Assembly: GCA_023105745.1 (NCBI GenBank)
Contig: JALGQZ010000011.1
Location: 26,952,112-27,016,111 of the forward strand
Reading direction: 5' to 3'
Source of the DNA: Austropuccinia psidii
Taxonomy: Eukaryota; Basidiomycota; Pucciniomycetes; Pucciniales; Sphaerophragmiaceae
DNA: 64,000 bases
Shown here: one piece after another, positions 50,785 through 62,612 of the stretch
Position numbering within the stretch: position 1 is the first letter of the stretch
Layout: every line of letters begins with the position of its first letter
Position numbers and translations under genes: made by a program
Notes under the pieces: generated by a model
Told to the model about the DNA's origin: nothing
Seen by the model: the letters and a program-made list of their open reading frames with translations, nothing else
Database searches by the model: none

Positions 50785-52597
50785 TGTGAGCCTTAGAGGT
50801 ATTTTTATATACCCAAAATACCACAAATAACAAATCATGTTATAATTATGAATATATTTATTTATTGATATTATAAAAATTAAAATAAAAATATAAATAT
50901 AAATTTTATATACAAAATTAAGATTTCAAATATAATTCAAAATTAAAAATACATTGAAATTTAAAATTGTTAAAACAAATTTTTACTTGAAAAAATTAAT
51001 TAAAAATAAATTTTTAACAAAAATATTAAAATTAAAATATTTTTTTTGAAAATTTTTTAAATATAAATCAGTATAATTTTTTATTAAATAAATAAACTTA
51101 TGAAAATTATTTCACCATTGGATTCTTCATAAAAAAAATAAGGTGGGGTCACCTCTGAATGAAATTTCTGTAACTCAACCCCTAAATAATCTTGAATTAA
51201 GTTTTTAGTATTTTCTGTATAAAATTTGAAAACCCTCAAAACTTTAATTAAATTCACATCACATGTGGTGTTAAACATCAATTTTTGTGTTAAAATGAGG
51301 TGTGGTGTATAGTTTAGAAGTTATGAGGAATTGAAATATTTTCAATTGAAATGTCAAAATGTGTGTGTGTATTAAATAAGTGAATTTTGATTTACATATG
51401 AGGTATCAATTATTACAGTTTTTTGATTCAAGACTGAATTTAATTACATATGTAAACTATAAGTATAATAAATGATGAGGAATTAAAGAAATAATAAATT
51501 GGAAAGATTGATGCTGGGGGGAAAAGGAATATTGGTTCCAAGGGTGCCATACTCCCCCAAATTCCTTGCTGACAGGTGTGGGTTGTCAAAATTTACACAA
51601 AAATTCATCCTCTTTGCCCTGGAATTGAGGGACAGGGTGTGTTACTCACTTGATGATGAGGTTTGGATACCAACCACATCAGTTTTAACTGTTTCCAAGA
51701 GGGTAAAACTACCCTTAACTTAGAAAAATATTAATAAAAAAAGCTTTGGTTGGTTTGGAGGTCTCTTACACACATTCTTATGTGTTTCTAAGGCTTGAAA
51801 CCAGGTATTACTATAAAAATGGCTGATTTAAGCGTTCAAAATTGCTAAAGCCAGACAGCCCTTTTTTGGTCCAAACCAGGGTTCAATGATGCCATAATTG
51901 GCTTTTCTGTTTTCAGGGCGTTTTTAACAACCAACAAATGTAAATTTTACTTTTTGAGTAAGAAAATTGATGGCTATAAAAGAATGTCTTCTTTGCCCCA
52001 CTTTTCTCTTCATGTTAGAATCTTTTCCTTTTATAATTTATTTAAACACTGTTAAACCAATCAATAAAGGACTTGAATAACCATTTTCATATAATTTTAA
52101 ACCTTTTAAACATGTGAAAAAAATCATTAAAATCATTTTTTGTAACTCTTATAATCATTTTTACCCTTGAACCACCCCATAAGTGGATTAAAGCATTATT
52201 CATCACTGTTAGCTTTGTCACTTTGTTTCTAACTTCACTCTGGTTAATTTTGAGTGTATTTTCTCTTTAATAATATTTTAAAGAATTTGCTCTTATATTA
52301 ATTTCCTGCAGTATTTTGCTCAATTAATTCTAATTGAAATTGCTCCTGAAGAAATTTTGTTTGTAGCCTTAAATATATTTTTTAGAGTATTTTTGGATTA
52401 ATGTTTATTGTTGATAAAACAATAAATCTTTCTATTTTTATTTTTTTATACTTTGAAACTTGAAAAGAAGAAATTTGGAATTTTTCCTTTTAAAAATCAT
52501 AAAATTTACCATTTTTAATTGAATTATACCTTATACAAATTTGGAGGACAGGAAATGTACTTAATTTTTAATCAAAGTTTCATACCCACACCTTACT
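50785..52597 (+). repeat. 5' LTR of GY4 (LTR-C, full length)
   Basis: It begins TGTGAGCCTTAGAGGTATTTT and ends CCCACACCTTACT, one change from the CCTTACA expected for a CA end. Two bases later comes the primer site, the same arrangement as GY1. Its reverse complement matches 53355-55172 from end to end. Length is 1813 bp. It sets the sense orientation for all LTR-C copies. Confidence 0.85.
51975..52068 (+). promoter_or_regulatory. LTR-C core promoter and polyadenylation signal
   Basis: TATAAAAG at 51975-51982 is followed by a strongly pyrimidine-rich run (CTTCTTTGCCCCACTTTTCTC) and then AATAAA at 52063-52068. The same pair stays recognisable in the other copies, for example TATAAAAG at about 63786 and, reversed, at 53971-53978. 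This is the expected U3-R layout. Activity is inferred only. Confidence 0.55.
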
Positions 52598-52599
52598 TT

Positions 52600-52615
52600 T
52601 GGGGCCCAGCTGTGA
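52600..52615 (+). other. GY4 primer binding site (PBS)
   Basis: TGGGGCCCAGCTGTGA begins two bases (TT) after the LTR end. It resembles the GY1 site TGGGAGCCTGTCCGTGA in spacing, TGGG start and GTGA end. The tRNA primer is not identified. Confidence 0.6.
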
Positions 52616-52815
52616 TTTTTTACCTGTGAAATATTTTTTTTACTTTTTATTGTTGTTTCTTATATTGTAAAATTTAAAAATTCATAAAAATTACTTATAT
52701 TTCAAATGAAAAACATTCAAAATAAAACTTTTTTATATTATAAGTGAGGCTTTATTTTTTCATTTCTCTTTTGATTTGTTTTTATATAATTAATTGCTTT
52801 CTTCATCAATTTTAG

Positions 52816-52977
52816 TGTCTGACAATGTGGTAATACATGATAATATTGAAACTGCATCAACAGTTACTAGCATAATTCCTGCCAGTACTGCCAATTCTGA
52901 CTATAATGGCACAGTTATTATAACTCAGAACAACCAAACAGAGCCAATTTCTTCTGAATTAATTAACTTGCACTGAG
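52816..52977 (+). pseudogene. GY4 leader exon-like coding segment
   Basis: The segment starts after an ATTTTAG acceptor (52809-52815) and ends before GAG/GTAATA (donor at 52978). It reads VSDNVVIHDNIETASTV and onward without stops for about 50 codons until a TGA three codons from the donor. It occupies the same position relative to the gag ORF as the spliced exon of GY1 (4306-4445). The protein part is not otherwise recognised. Confidence 0.45.
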
Positions 52978-53063
52978 GTAATATCCTTCAGAAAGCAAAG
53001 AATTTGGCCAATAGTACGTTTCTTGATGTAAAATGACTATTTTTAAGCTTTTTAATCATAAAT

Positions 53064-56000
53064 ATGCCTTCAACCAGATCAGGAGCCAGCTATAACCCCT
53101 ATATCAGCTCACAAGAAGGTCAGAGATGTTATTATGGTAGAAGCCAATCAGTTACAGAAGAAAAAGGGTCAGTAAATGAATCCCAAAATGATAAATCATG
53201 CCATTCTGAAGCTGAAAATACTGTTTTACCTTCAAATGGAGCTGAAACCGCCACAAGAAGCCTCAGTGGAAATTTACAAAGCCAGCCAGAAGGCATAAAA
53301 CAAATAATTGCAGCACAAAGAGTACCAAATTCTTGCAGATCTGTGGAAAAACTGTGTAAGGTGTGGATATGAAACTTTGATTAAAAATCAAGTACTTTTC
53401 CTGTCCTCAAAATTTGTATAAGGTAAAAATCAATTAAAAATAGTAATAAATATTATTTTTACGAGAAAACATGCCAATTTTATTTTTTATAACTTTATTA
53501 GTAGAAAACAATAATATTATAAAGATTTATTGTTTTACCAACAATAAAAATTTATCCAAAAATACTCTACAAGAGATATTTAAGGCTACAAAAGAAATTT
53601 CTTCAAGAGTAATTTGTATTGGAATTGATTGAGCAAAGAACTTCAAGCAATTAATTAAATAACAAAGTCTTTAAAAAAGAATATTAAAGAGAAAACACGC
53701 CCAAAAGTGACCAGAGTGAATTTGGAAACAAAGTGACAAAGTTTACAGTGATGAAAGATGCTTTAATTCACTTTTGGGGTGGTTCAGGGATAAAAATGAT
53801 TATAAGAGTTACAAACAATGAATATAATGATTTTTTCACGTGGTTAAAAGGTTCAAAATGATATAAAAAGGGTGGTTGGAATCTCTTATTGATTGGTTTA
53901 ACAGTGTTTAAACTAATTATAAAAGGAAAAGATTCTAACATGAAGAGAAAAGTGTGGCAAAGAAGACGTTCTTTTATAGCCATAAACTTTCTTACTACAA
54001 AAGTAAAATTTACTCTTGTCAGTCGTGAAAAACAGTCTGACAACAGAAAAGCCAATCATGGCATCATTGAACCCTGGTTTAGACCAAAAAAGGGCTGGTT
54101 TAAGCCATTTTAGACCCTTAAATCAGCCATTACTATAGCAATACCTGGTCTAGAGCCTTCAAAACACGTCAGAATGTGTTTACAAGGCGTAGAAACCAGT
54201 TAAAACTGTTTTTAATAACATTGATTTAACTTAAGGGTAGGTTTACCCTCTTGGCAGCAGTTAAAACCACCCTGGTTGGTATCAAAACCTCATCATCAAT
54301 TGACTCACAGACCCTGTGACTCAATTCCAGGCCAAAAGTGATGGACTTTTGCGTGAATTTTGACATCTCATGCCTGTCAGAAAGGATTTTGGGGGTATGG
54401 CTCCCCCTTAGAGCTAGAGTTCCTTTTCCCCCCCAATTTCAATCTTTCCAATTTATTTTTTCCTTTAATTTCTCATCATGTATTATACTTGTAGTTTACA
54501 TATGTAATTCAATTTAATTGTACAGTAAAATACAGTAATAATTGATACCTCATATGTCAATCAAATTTCACTTATGTAATACATGCGCACATTTTGACAT
54601 TTCAATTGAATTCAGTTGAAAATACTTCAATTCCTCATACCTTCTAAACTAAACACAACACCTCAATTTTAACACAAAAATTGATGGTTAACACCACATG
54701 TGGTGTCAATTCAATTAAAGTTTTGAGGATTTTCAACTTTTGTATTGAAAATACTAAAAACTTAATTTAGGCTTATTTAGAGTTGAGTTACAAAAATCTC
54801 ACTTAGAGGTGACCCCACCTAATTTTTTATGAGGAATCAAATGGTGAAATGATTTTTATATGTTTATTTATTGGATAAAAATTTATAATATATTTTATAT
54901 AAATTTTTACCAAAAATATTTTAATTTCATAATTTTCATTAAAAATTCATTTTTACATAATTTTTACAAGTAGAAATGAATTTTCATAATTTTAATTTTT
55001 ATTGTAATTTTATTTTTAAATTATGATTAAGTTTTTATTTTTAAATATGAATTTGCATTTTATATTTCAATTTTTATTTTTATAATATAAATAAATTTAT
55101 TTTATTTATATTTGTATTTTAATTTATCATTTGTGGTCTTTTGGGTATATAAAAATACTTCTAAGGCTCACAAACTGCATGAGTTCTTACCTGACTGTGA
55201 TAAAATTTCTGGGCCATCCCAACACTTGAAGCTTACTCAATGGATGGAATCCATTTATGGAAAAGAAAAACATGATGATTTTAACAACAGAATGGAGGAA
55301 AAACAACCCTCCACCACCCAAACAAGTTCCAAAACCAGCCCCAATAGCCAGTAGCAGCAATTACAAAATGAAAAAAGCAGCCAAAAGCTCAAAAAAAGGG
55401 CAAAGGGAAGGCACCAGCCCCAAAAACATACAGCCAGGGATACAGAATCCCAAATATTCAACAGGATGCCATGAAAATGTGTTTCAGAGGGCCAGAACCA
55501 TGATGGAATTACAGAAAAAGGAGGAAGCCATATTAAAGTATCAGAAGTGATTTATGATATTTTTGATTCTATCCCAGAATTGTATGAAGCTATGACTGAT
55601 GTAAAAAGTCATATTTGTGATGAAAATTCATCAATTTGTAACACTCTTAAAACAAATAACTTGAGTCTGAGCCAAATCAATGAAACACTTATGTGTTTTG
55701 AAAAGGCTTTAAGAACAATTAAAAAATCCAATAATGATAATTCTTTTGGCAATAAGATAAATGAATAATCTGCCATCATTAAAGAATTAACAGACAAATA
55801 TTCTAAGTTCAATATTGATGACATAATTCAAACAAAAATTAAGCAATCCATAAATATTATAAAGACAGATAACAAAAAAGTCCTTGACGGCATTTGAAAT
55901 TCATTTACTGAAGTAAAGACATATACCATTGCCTTGAAAATGTGTTTTGATGCTTCACAAGAAGAAGTATCAAAATTATCAATTAAATTGAATCAAGTCA

Positions 56001-57051
56001 CTGCTGATAATATAAGACAGACAGAGTTATGGCAAGAGCTTACACATAAAGAAGACATGTATAAAATTGAAAGAATAAATTTAATACAAGCCTTCCAACA
56101 TGAATTCAGAAATTCCCAAAGGTGTAGAACCAGTAAAATGAATGATATTGAACAATTACTGCGCACCTTACCAATCATGTCTATATCTCTGAATCAAAAT
56201 GAGGGTACAAGGAATTACCACCCACAAGTATTGAATGTATAAAATTCACAATCAAAGAATGGATTTTCCACTTCTTTCCACAAATTGGAACCATCAATGG
56301 ACCAAGAATTCTTGAAAGAAGTACCAAAAGTCAAAGGATGGCCTGACTTCAGTGGTGAAGGAGAGTATGACCATATGGAATTCATCAGAGGTATTGAAAT
56401 TATTAAAGAGGATTTTGAATTACAAGACAGATTGGTAAAAGAAAGATCAACACCTTGTTTACCAAATCAGCTCATAGATGGTATATCAAATTAAGACAAG
56501 CACATGGAAACCAAAGTTGGACTTGGTGGAAAACCCAAATTATTAATAAATGGTCCAATGATGCTTGGAGATTCAAGGTGAAAACGGCCTTTGAATCTGC
56601 TAAATTTAATTCTGACAAAGACAATACTTTACCATTCTTTTGCCAACATAAAGACATATTAACAGCATTATATCCTGAAATTTCAGAATTTATGATTCAC
56701 ACAAATATTGCAAGACAATGTGGAGGTGACTTGGAGAATTCTGTCAAAATCAGGACTACTGAACAATCTTCAGCAGAAGATTTTATAAATATATTAGAAG
56801 AAGTAACCACAAGAACCAGAATTTCTTCTAGTAGGGTGGATCTCAAAACAAGGTTTAATACACCTTGGATAGATTCTGTGAGCAAAAGTCCTAAAGAAAA
56901 CTTTATTAATATAAAGTATAAATATACAGATGTAATCAGACAGTGCCATATTTTAGAAATAACCACAAATTTGGCCAATAAACGTCCAAAGGAGGAAAGA
57001 TCAATGGAATTGACATTTAGAAAGAGCCTGATGTTGAAAAAGATGATGTAA
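53064..57051 (+). pseudogene. GY4 gag pseudogene, split by an LTR-C insertion
   Basis: The reading frame starts MPSTRSGASYNPY and runs to VEKL at 53354. After the inserted LTR and its AACTG duplication it resumes in frame as HEFLPDCDKI at 55178. Further pieces follow at 55257-55550, 55547-55765 (helical, coiled-coil-like), 55934-56239, 56285-56491 and 56455-57048. The core WPDFSGEGEYDHMEFI lies at about 56339, the Trp-rich QSWTWWKTQI block at about 56512, and a ruined zinc knuckle (CHILEITTNLANK) near 56945. Single frameshifts and stops separate the pieces. Apart from the insertion the decay is modest, so this is the best preserved gag in the window. Confidence 0.8.
53355..55172 (-). mobile_element. 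Antisense solo LTR-C inside GY4 gag
   Basis: This 1818-bp insert runs on the plus strand from TGTAAGGTGTGGATATG to CTTCTAAGGCTCACA. It is flanked by AACTG at 53350-53354 and 55173-55177. Removing it with one AACTG gives a continuous gag frame. It is almost a full reverse complement of the GY4 5' LTR, so the two LTRs form a long inverted repeat around a spacer of 757 bp. TATA (reversed, 53971-53978) and the other LTR-C landmarks are present. Confidence 0.92.
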
Positions 57052-57199
57052 ATGAAGAAAATTCAGATGGTAAATAACCAATATTTTCTGAATCTTCAAA
57101 AGATATAGTGAATATCAATGTCACATTTGACATCATGGAATCTTATTCCCACTTTCCACACTAGAGCAAAAGAAAACTTGATTTGTCAAAAATCTAAGA

Positions 57200-57636
57200 T
57201 TAACAACTCATTCAAACAAAACCAAACAGGGGAAAAGGCTATACAGCTGGTGATTTGGGTGTAACAGAAGTGGTAATTGATAACAAACCCACTGAGCTTT
57301 TACTTGACCAGGAGCCTTCTGCTCATGTGCTGGAAAATCTTTTCTTAAGAACTGTGTACCAAATTTTGAAGATCAATCATTAATAATTGATGGCATAAAA
57401 TTCAACAGTGCAAGTAATCCAATAAAAGAATTGGGCATATTTGAAACTGATGTCATATTTCAACATATCAATGGAAATTTAAGAATTAATGTTTAGCTTT
57501 TTGTTATGGAAAACTGCTCCAGTACCCATTTAATATTGTGAAATGATTGTTTAATCATGTTTGGCATAGATTTACATAACAATAAAGAAAGATACTTTAC
57601 TATTGGGGACAATAAGAATCAAGAATTTGCTTTCAC
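57200..57636 (+). pseudogene. GY4 retropepsin pseudogene, truncated
   Basis: It opens with NKTKQGKGYTAG at about 57215 and continues through TEVVIDNKPTELLLDQ, where the active-site DTGA(F/Y)CS has decayed to DQEPSAHV. After a frameshift, FGIDLHNNKERYFTIGDNKNQ aligns with GIDSSNQKDRYFTLGDNKRQ of GY1. It ends at FAF near 57636, where a reversed LTR-B begins. RT and integrase are missing. Confidence 0.75.
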
Positions 57637-58667
57637 TTCAGAGTACTGGCTTGTGGTTTTGATAGTGCCTATATGCTCTGTGTTGGGCTTAGATGTGGTT
57701 TTGAAACCAAATTTGGGCGGTTTTCACCAATACAGGGTGAAAACTTTCATCTGGGGACCACACAGCCTGATTCTGATGTGTATGACGCGTAGAATGCTGT
57801 ACAGAACCTGTATGGGACCCCAGTATTGAATGAACTATGAGGTATTGAAGTAAAAGCAAGGTTCTTTGTCAGTTTGACACCTCATAATCATGGTTATGGG
57901 ATATTATCCCATGGTAAGGCTCTATTGGCCAAACTGTGGGATTTTGGCCTTAAAACGGCCATAACTTTGTCAGTTCTTGAGATATCAACCTCAAAATTGA
58001 TTCAGTGTGTAGCCCTGGCTGTTTTCTACACAATAGTTCCTTATGTGGTATGGCTATCATTAAATATGGCAAAGGTATACCATGTACAGGGTTTTTGTAC
58101 ATATGTGTGTTTTAGGCAAAAAGCTGTATTGAGCTTATTGGCCTCATAACTTTTGTTCTAGATGGGATATGGGGAAATGAATGACACCATCAGATAGCCC
58201 TGATTGTGCTCTTCCCAAAACAATCCCACTTTAGGTATCTCACACTAAAACTGTAGAAGTTAGATGGGAGGTGAATGTTTTATTCACCCTTATTTGGCCT
58301 GAATTTGACCATAACTTTTGTAATACTTGTTTGATCTCAGTTTGATTAGTACCATTGGATAGCCCTGGCTTAGAGCTTCATTTTACATACCAATATGATG
58401 GGGTTAGGCCTCTTACTCTATATTTCAGATGAGAGGTGGAAATTAAGGTTTATGCTCAGCAACAACTTTGAGCAGGAATAACTTTGTTATTCTTTGTCCT
58501 ATGATGATGAGACTTGTATATTTGGAAAGGGGTGAGTTTCTTCTTTCTTCTGATACCTTTGAGCTGATTTGGCTCAGCTCCATGTTTTGGTGGTATCTTG
58601 GCTATACCATTGGTTTATGGTATTTGGCTGTCATGCTTGTGCTCTGGGTTTCAGTAACAGGCTGACA
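57637..58667 (-). mobile_element. Truncated antisense LTR-B
   Basis: The right end reads AACAGGCTGACA, the reverse complement of the LTR-B start TGTCAGCCTGT. The rest is the reverse complement of about 11635-12650 of the solo LTR-B, with strong landmarks CCTCATAATCATGGTTATGGG and GGGGACCACACAGCC. The final 390 bp of the LTR are missing at the left junction with GY4. A deletion therefore probably removed both the LTR end and the rest of GY4. Confidence 0.85.
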
Positions 58668-60369
58668 TGCCCGAAGAGAAGCTCTCACAATTCATAATGA
58701 TTATAGAGGGCTTTTTCAGGTCAAAACTGAAAAACCATGCTAAAAAATAATGTTCTTAGTTTAAGGTAACTTATTTTCAATTTCAATTTAAATTTTCAAG
58801 TGTTTTTCTCAACTCCGAGTAACTTTAATCCTCTTTTGGATGAATTATTTCAATTTTGAATATATGACAAGCTTAGTTGTATTGACTTCATCACATGAAA
58901 AACTCAAAAGTAAAGTTCAAAGCAGAAATCTCTTGAACTTAATTTTTGATTAATTTTGAAAGAAAGCCCAATTTACTTTCAGAATAATGAAAAAACTAAC
59001 TTCAAGGCTAATTACCAATTAAACCTGTTTAAAAAAGATACTTAAAGTTCAATGTATACACAGATAACCTTAAATTTTAAGATGTGTGAAATTTGAAGCA
59101 AATCCATTAAGAATGGAATTTTTAATGAGATTTTGAAGTGATTGTTATTTTTCCATGTAAAATAGAAATACAAACCAAAAATCAACTTTTGATAAGGTTT
59201 TGACACTTATAAATTTGAATTTTTAAGCCTATTTAAGCTTCTTAAGATTATTCAAGCTTTGAAAGCTCTTAAAACCTTGAGTACAAGCTTCAATATTGGG
59301 ATTTACCCTTTGGAAGCTTGAAATCCCTGTCCAAATTGAGAAGAAACCAGTTTAAGCTTTAATTTTGGATCAAAGTTTAATATGAAAGCTTAAATAATAT
59401 TTAAAATACTCCAATACAGGTGGACTACCTTAATTTAGTCCTTTTAGCTCCCAAAAGTTGGGTACCCCAGCTCCATTTGGTCCTTTTCTTTGTCCCACCT
59501 TTCTGTGTGAATTTTGCCCTTTTATTTATTCAAAGCCATATTATGGCCTTAAACCATTTTAAATTGAGCTCATGCTGGATTTATATTCTATATGGAAAAT
59601 TCATAGCCAATTTGGTAAGTATATACCACAACTCAAGTTTAGCTAAAATTTTGGTAATTTTTCATAAGACTTATGCAAATTAAAATTTAAGCCTAAATCT
59701 AACAGTTTTAACAAAACTTAAGAAATTTGCAATTTTACGGTGAGATTTTTAAGTCTTCTAATAAAATGAGAACTATCCATTTTTGGGTATGACAGCCTAT
59801 GGGTTTAGCCTAGGTTATTTTTCGCGTCAAATCCAAAAATGACATAATATTTATAACTCTGTCTATCCAAAAAAAGCTGTAATTATTTCTGTTTAATACT
59901 AAATCAGCTGTATAAAAAGCTATTTGTGACCTTATGGGTATTTCATCCATATCTCCAAGGCTCACACTACTAAGTGACTCAATGATCAAACAAGAATATA
60001 AAGGAGGCTGGAAAGCACCAAAATAAGCAAGAAAAAGGAGAAATTCAACTTTAAAAGAAGCATGTAACATCTCAGAAGAAATCTCATTTTGGATTACTTA
60101 CAGATATCATTTCTTGATAGCTTTGTGAAATTTGCTATGAGTTTGGGGTTGCCAATAGCTTTCCAAATCAATACTTGAAGATATTAGCTAACAGTAATGC
60201 TCATAGAAATGAGGAGTAAATATCAAAGAACAAATACAAAATTAATTAAATAGAGTTCCAATAAGAGAAGGAGAAAAGGTTAATGAGAAGAGGCAATGAG
60301 GAAATTGACAAAGCAGACAGGATTGAACAAAAGATAATGAGGAAAAAACTAAATTGTAGTGGATTCACC
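58668..60369. other. AT-rich stretch with weak repeat traces
   Basis: No gene was recognised. GTTGGGTACCCCAGCTCCATTTGGTCC at about 59455-59485 resembles the conserved GGGTACCCTGGCTCTCTTTGATGTC block of repeats E1 and E2, so a diverged third copy may be present. At about 59925-59966, GTGACCTTATGGGTATTTC and CTCCAAGGCTCACA resemble the start of an LTR-C lying antisense. Both calls are tentative. Confidence 0.35.
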
Positions 60370-60850
60370 AAGCATTTAGCTTCACTCTCATTCTCTCAAA
60401 GCCTTGCCAATTGACTTTTATGATCTGAGATGGTTCAATAATCTACCTCCGGGTTAAAAGAAAACCTGAGCAGATTCATTGAATGCTGCTTGCCTGCCAG
60501 ATGCATCACAATCAATCTTTAGTATACAGCATCCATATGAAATACTTAGTGACCAAGCCTTGATGGAGAATTATTGGGAAAAATGCACATAATCCTACAG
60601 ATTCTCCCATGAGCTGGCCAAGGAGAACAAGGGCTTTGGAAAGTGACAAAATTGCAATAATCAATTACCATTCTGAAAATGATGAAAACACAGGACAAAG
60701 GTTTGGGACTAGGTGATGATTCAGGTCATGTAATTGATCAGCTTTTAGATGAAGACACAGAGATGGCACATGAACAAGATCTGAATCAATTTATTGTGGG
60801 GCCCTCCAGAATCCCTTTTGAAAATGAGTGGAAACAAATTTGGGAATATA
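60370..60850 (+). pseudogene. Decayed coding remnant, unknown family
   Basis: A plus-strand frame shows LPIDFYDLRWFNNLPPG followed by a stop, then after shifts LPDASQSIFSIQHPYEILSD and QALMENYWEKC, stop, SYRFSHELAKENKG. An acidic stretch follows. The even amino-acid composition and Trp-rich words look like real protein gone to ruin, perhaps the C-terminal part of a transposase or transposon-borne protein. I do not recognise the family. Confidence 0.4.
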
Positions 60851-61378
60851 ATTAGAGTATTTGTAAGCCCACATAAGTCATTTAGTAAAAACATAAGGGG
60901 TTCCATGGACTCATTTTAAACTAAAAATAAACAAAAAAACATTTATTGGTTCAAAACCTGCCAAAGCCCCTCCCCAAAAATAAACCTAACCTAATTGTTT
61001 CAACTTTTTTGCACATCCCCCCCTAAAAAAAAAGGACCAAAAACCCAAATAATCCACAATATACCCCAAAAAATGTTTTTTAAAAAAGCATTAAAAACCA
61101 AATTTTGAAAAGATTCCCTCACTTTTTGTCCACATTTTTTTCTCCAAAGACTACATTTTCCTTCAAACCAACCTGCCTCCAAGCCTATAAAATTCCTTCT
61201 TTTACCTTCCCTCTTCTTTCATTCTTAAATTTAAGCCTCTTCATTTCCCCTTTTCCCACATTGTTTGACTTTGGAGATCTTTTTATCCCTTCTTTTTCAC
61301 ATTTGGAAAGGTTATTTCCTCATTCTGAATCCCAAGAACTTCCCTTTGTTTAAGTCTATACATCTTTTACACTATAAA
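60851..61378 (+). promoter_or_regulatory. Flank and possible promoter of the MULE remnant
   Basis: TATAAAA at about 61187-61193 is followed by a long pyrimidine-rich run (TTCCTTCTTTTACCTTCCCT and onward) some 190 bp before the first ATG of the transposase remnant. This matches the layout of the LTR promoters in this window. The region before it is AT-rich and non-coding. Terminal inverted repeats of a MULE were not found. Confidence 0.35.
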
Positions 61379-62575
61379 ATGCTTCAAAACACCACTGAAG
61401 GTGAATTTCAGACCCTTGAGCTTCTTTGAAAGCATGTTCATGATTTTTCCAAGGCACAGGGGTATGCTGTGTCAACCTTGGGGTCCAATATGACCCACAA
61501 CCAAATTGGAATGGGTTGTGACAAGTCTGGGACCCCAAATCCCAACAAAAACACCTCCAAAACAGTCACTTGAAGAAATCTTGACTTTCCATTTAGACTT
61601 TATGCCAGAAAATCTGCCAAGAGTATCACTTTGACTCTTAAAGTAAAAAATACTTAACACAGGCAAAATACCACTGAAAATATTGTGGCAAATACTGCTT
61701 TCAGAAAATTCAATTATAGAGAAACATCCCAAATACCTCAAATGTCTGAATCACAGCCCATTCCAAGGCAAATTCAGGCCCAATTATGCATCCAGAGGGA
61801 TAAAGATAGGCCTGTAATCCTTGAAGAAATTTACAACCAAGTCTAGAAAATCAAGAAAGACAAACTGAAAGGCAGAAGCTCCATTAATTCTGTTATTAAA
61901 AACCTCAAAGAGGAAACTTTTGTGTGGTCCTCTGCAAGGGATTCTGAGGAACACATTACCTTCTTGTTTTGCACTCATATCCTTGCCATAGAAATACTTC
62001 ATGGCTTTCCTCATGTGATTCTTATGGATTGTACCTATACAGCCAATAGGTACAAAATTCACCTTTTCATATTGTTGGATTCAGCTTAATAAATAAGACC
62101 TTTTGTTTTTTTTTCAATTATAAATTAAACTGAACCCTCATATACTTGGGAACTGAATAAATACACCAAAAAATCTCTAAAAAACACCAATATTTTCCCC
62201 CCTCCAGTCATTGTTATTGACATGAATTTTTCCTTGAAAAATTCTCTTAAGAAGATCTTCCCAGACTCAAAAGTAATTTTATGCATTTGGCACATCAATA
62301 AAGATGTCTCTGCCCATTTCATAAAGGAAATTTGTCATGGAACTGATTTTGAATTTTTTTTGTTAATGAATTTGGAATTTATTTCTCAGGTTATGTATTT
62401 ATCCAATGGGAAGTCTTTCAAAGATCACTGGAAGAAGCTTTGAAAGCAAATCAAAAATCCTGAAGTCTTGCAATATTTGAAAAACCTGGCTTCATCTAAA
62501 GGAGTATTAGAAGCCATCCTGGACAAAATATCATTGATATCTGGGCCTGGGCTCTACCACAAAACTGTAAGGTTC
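61379..62575 (+). pseudogene. Mutator-like element (MULE) transposase pseudogene
   Basis: The N-terminal part reads AQGYAVSTLGSNMTHNQIGM, GCDKSGTPNPNKN and LDFPFRLYARKSAKS, a FAR1-like zinc-binding DNA-binding segment with one expected Cys replaced. The catalytic part has HGFPHVILMDCTYTANRYKI (first catalytic Asp), then VIVIDMNFSL (second Asp; usual TDRE altered) and IFPDSKVILCIWHINKDV, the C-x2-H motif typical of MULE transposases. In-frame stops occur near 61430, 61575, 61650, 61845 and 62090, and frame is briefly lost near 62100-62200. MULE transposases cut and paste DNA elements with long inverted ends. The 3' part is cut by an LTR-C at 62613. Family call is from motifs only. Confidence 0.75.
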
Positions 62576-62612
62576 CCATGTCATGATTAAAATATGGCTC
62601 CAAAAGTCCACT

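Larger units (their letters stand above)
50785..57636 (+). mobile_element. GY4: 5' half of a Ty3/gypsy element with LTR-C
   Basis: The order is 5' LTR-C, PBS, leader, exon-like segment, gag and the start of the protease. It then breaks off at about 57636, where a reversed partial LTR-B begins. pol and the 3' LTR are absent from the window. An antisense solo LTR-C sits inside gag. Its gag is closest to GY1 (same Trp-Pro...GEGEYDHM core and Trp-rich block) but keeps longer continuous frames than GY2 and GY3. Confidence 0.8.

Noticed and set aside
50785..55172. A single DNA transposon with 1.8 kb terminal inverted repeats
   Set aside because: The right arm has its own perfect AACTG duplication and splits a continuous gag frame. 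The left arm is followed by a primer site. These are two independent LTR-C copies in opposite orientation.
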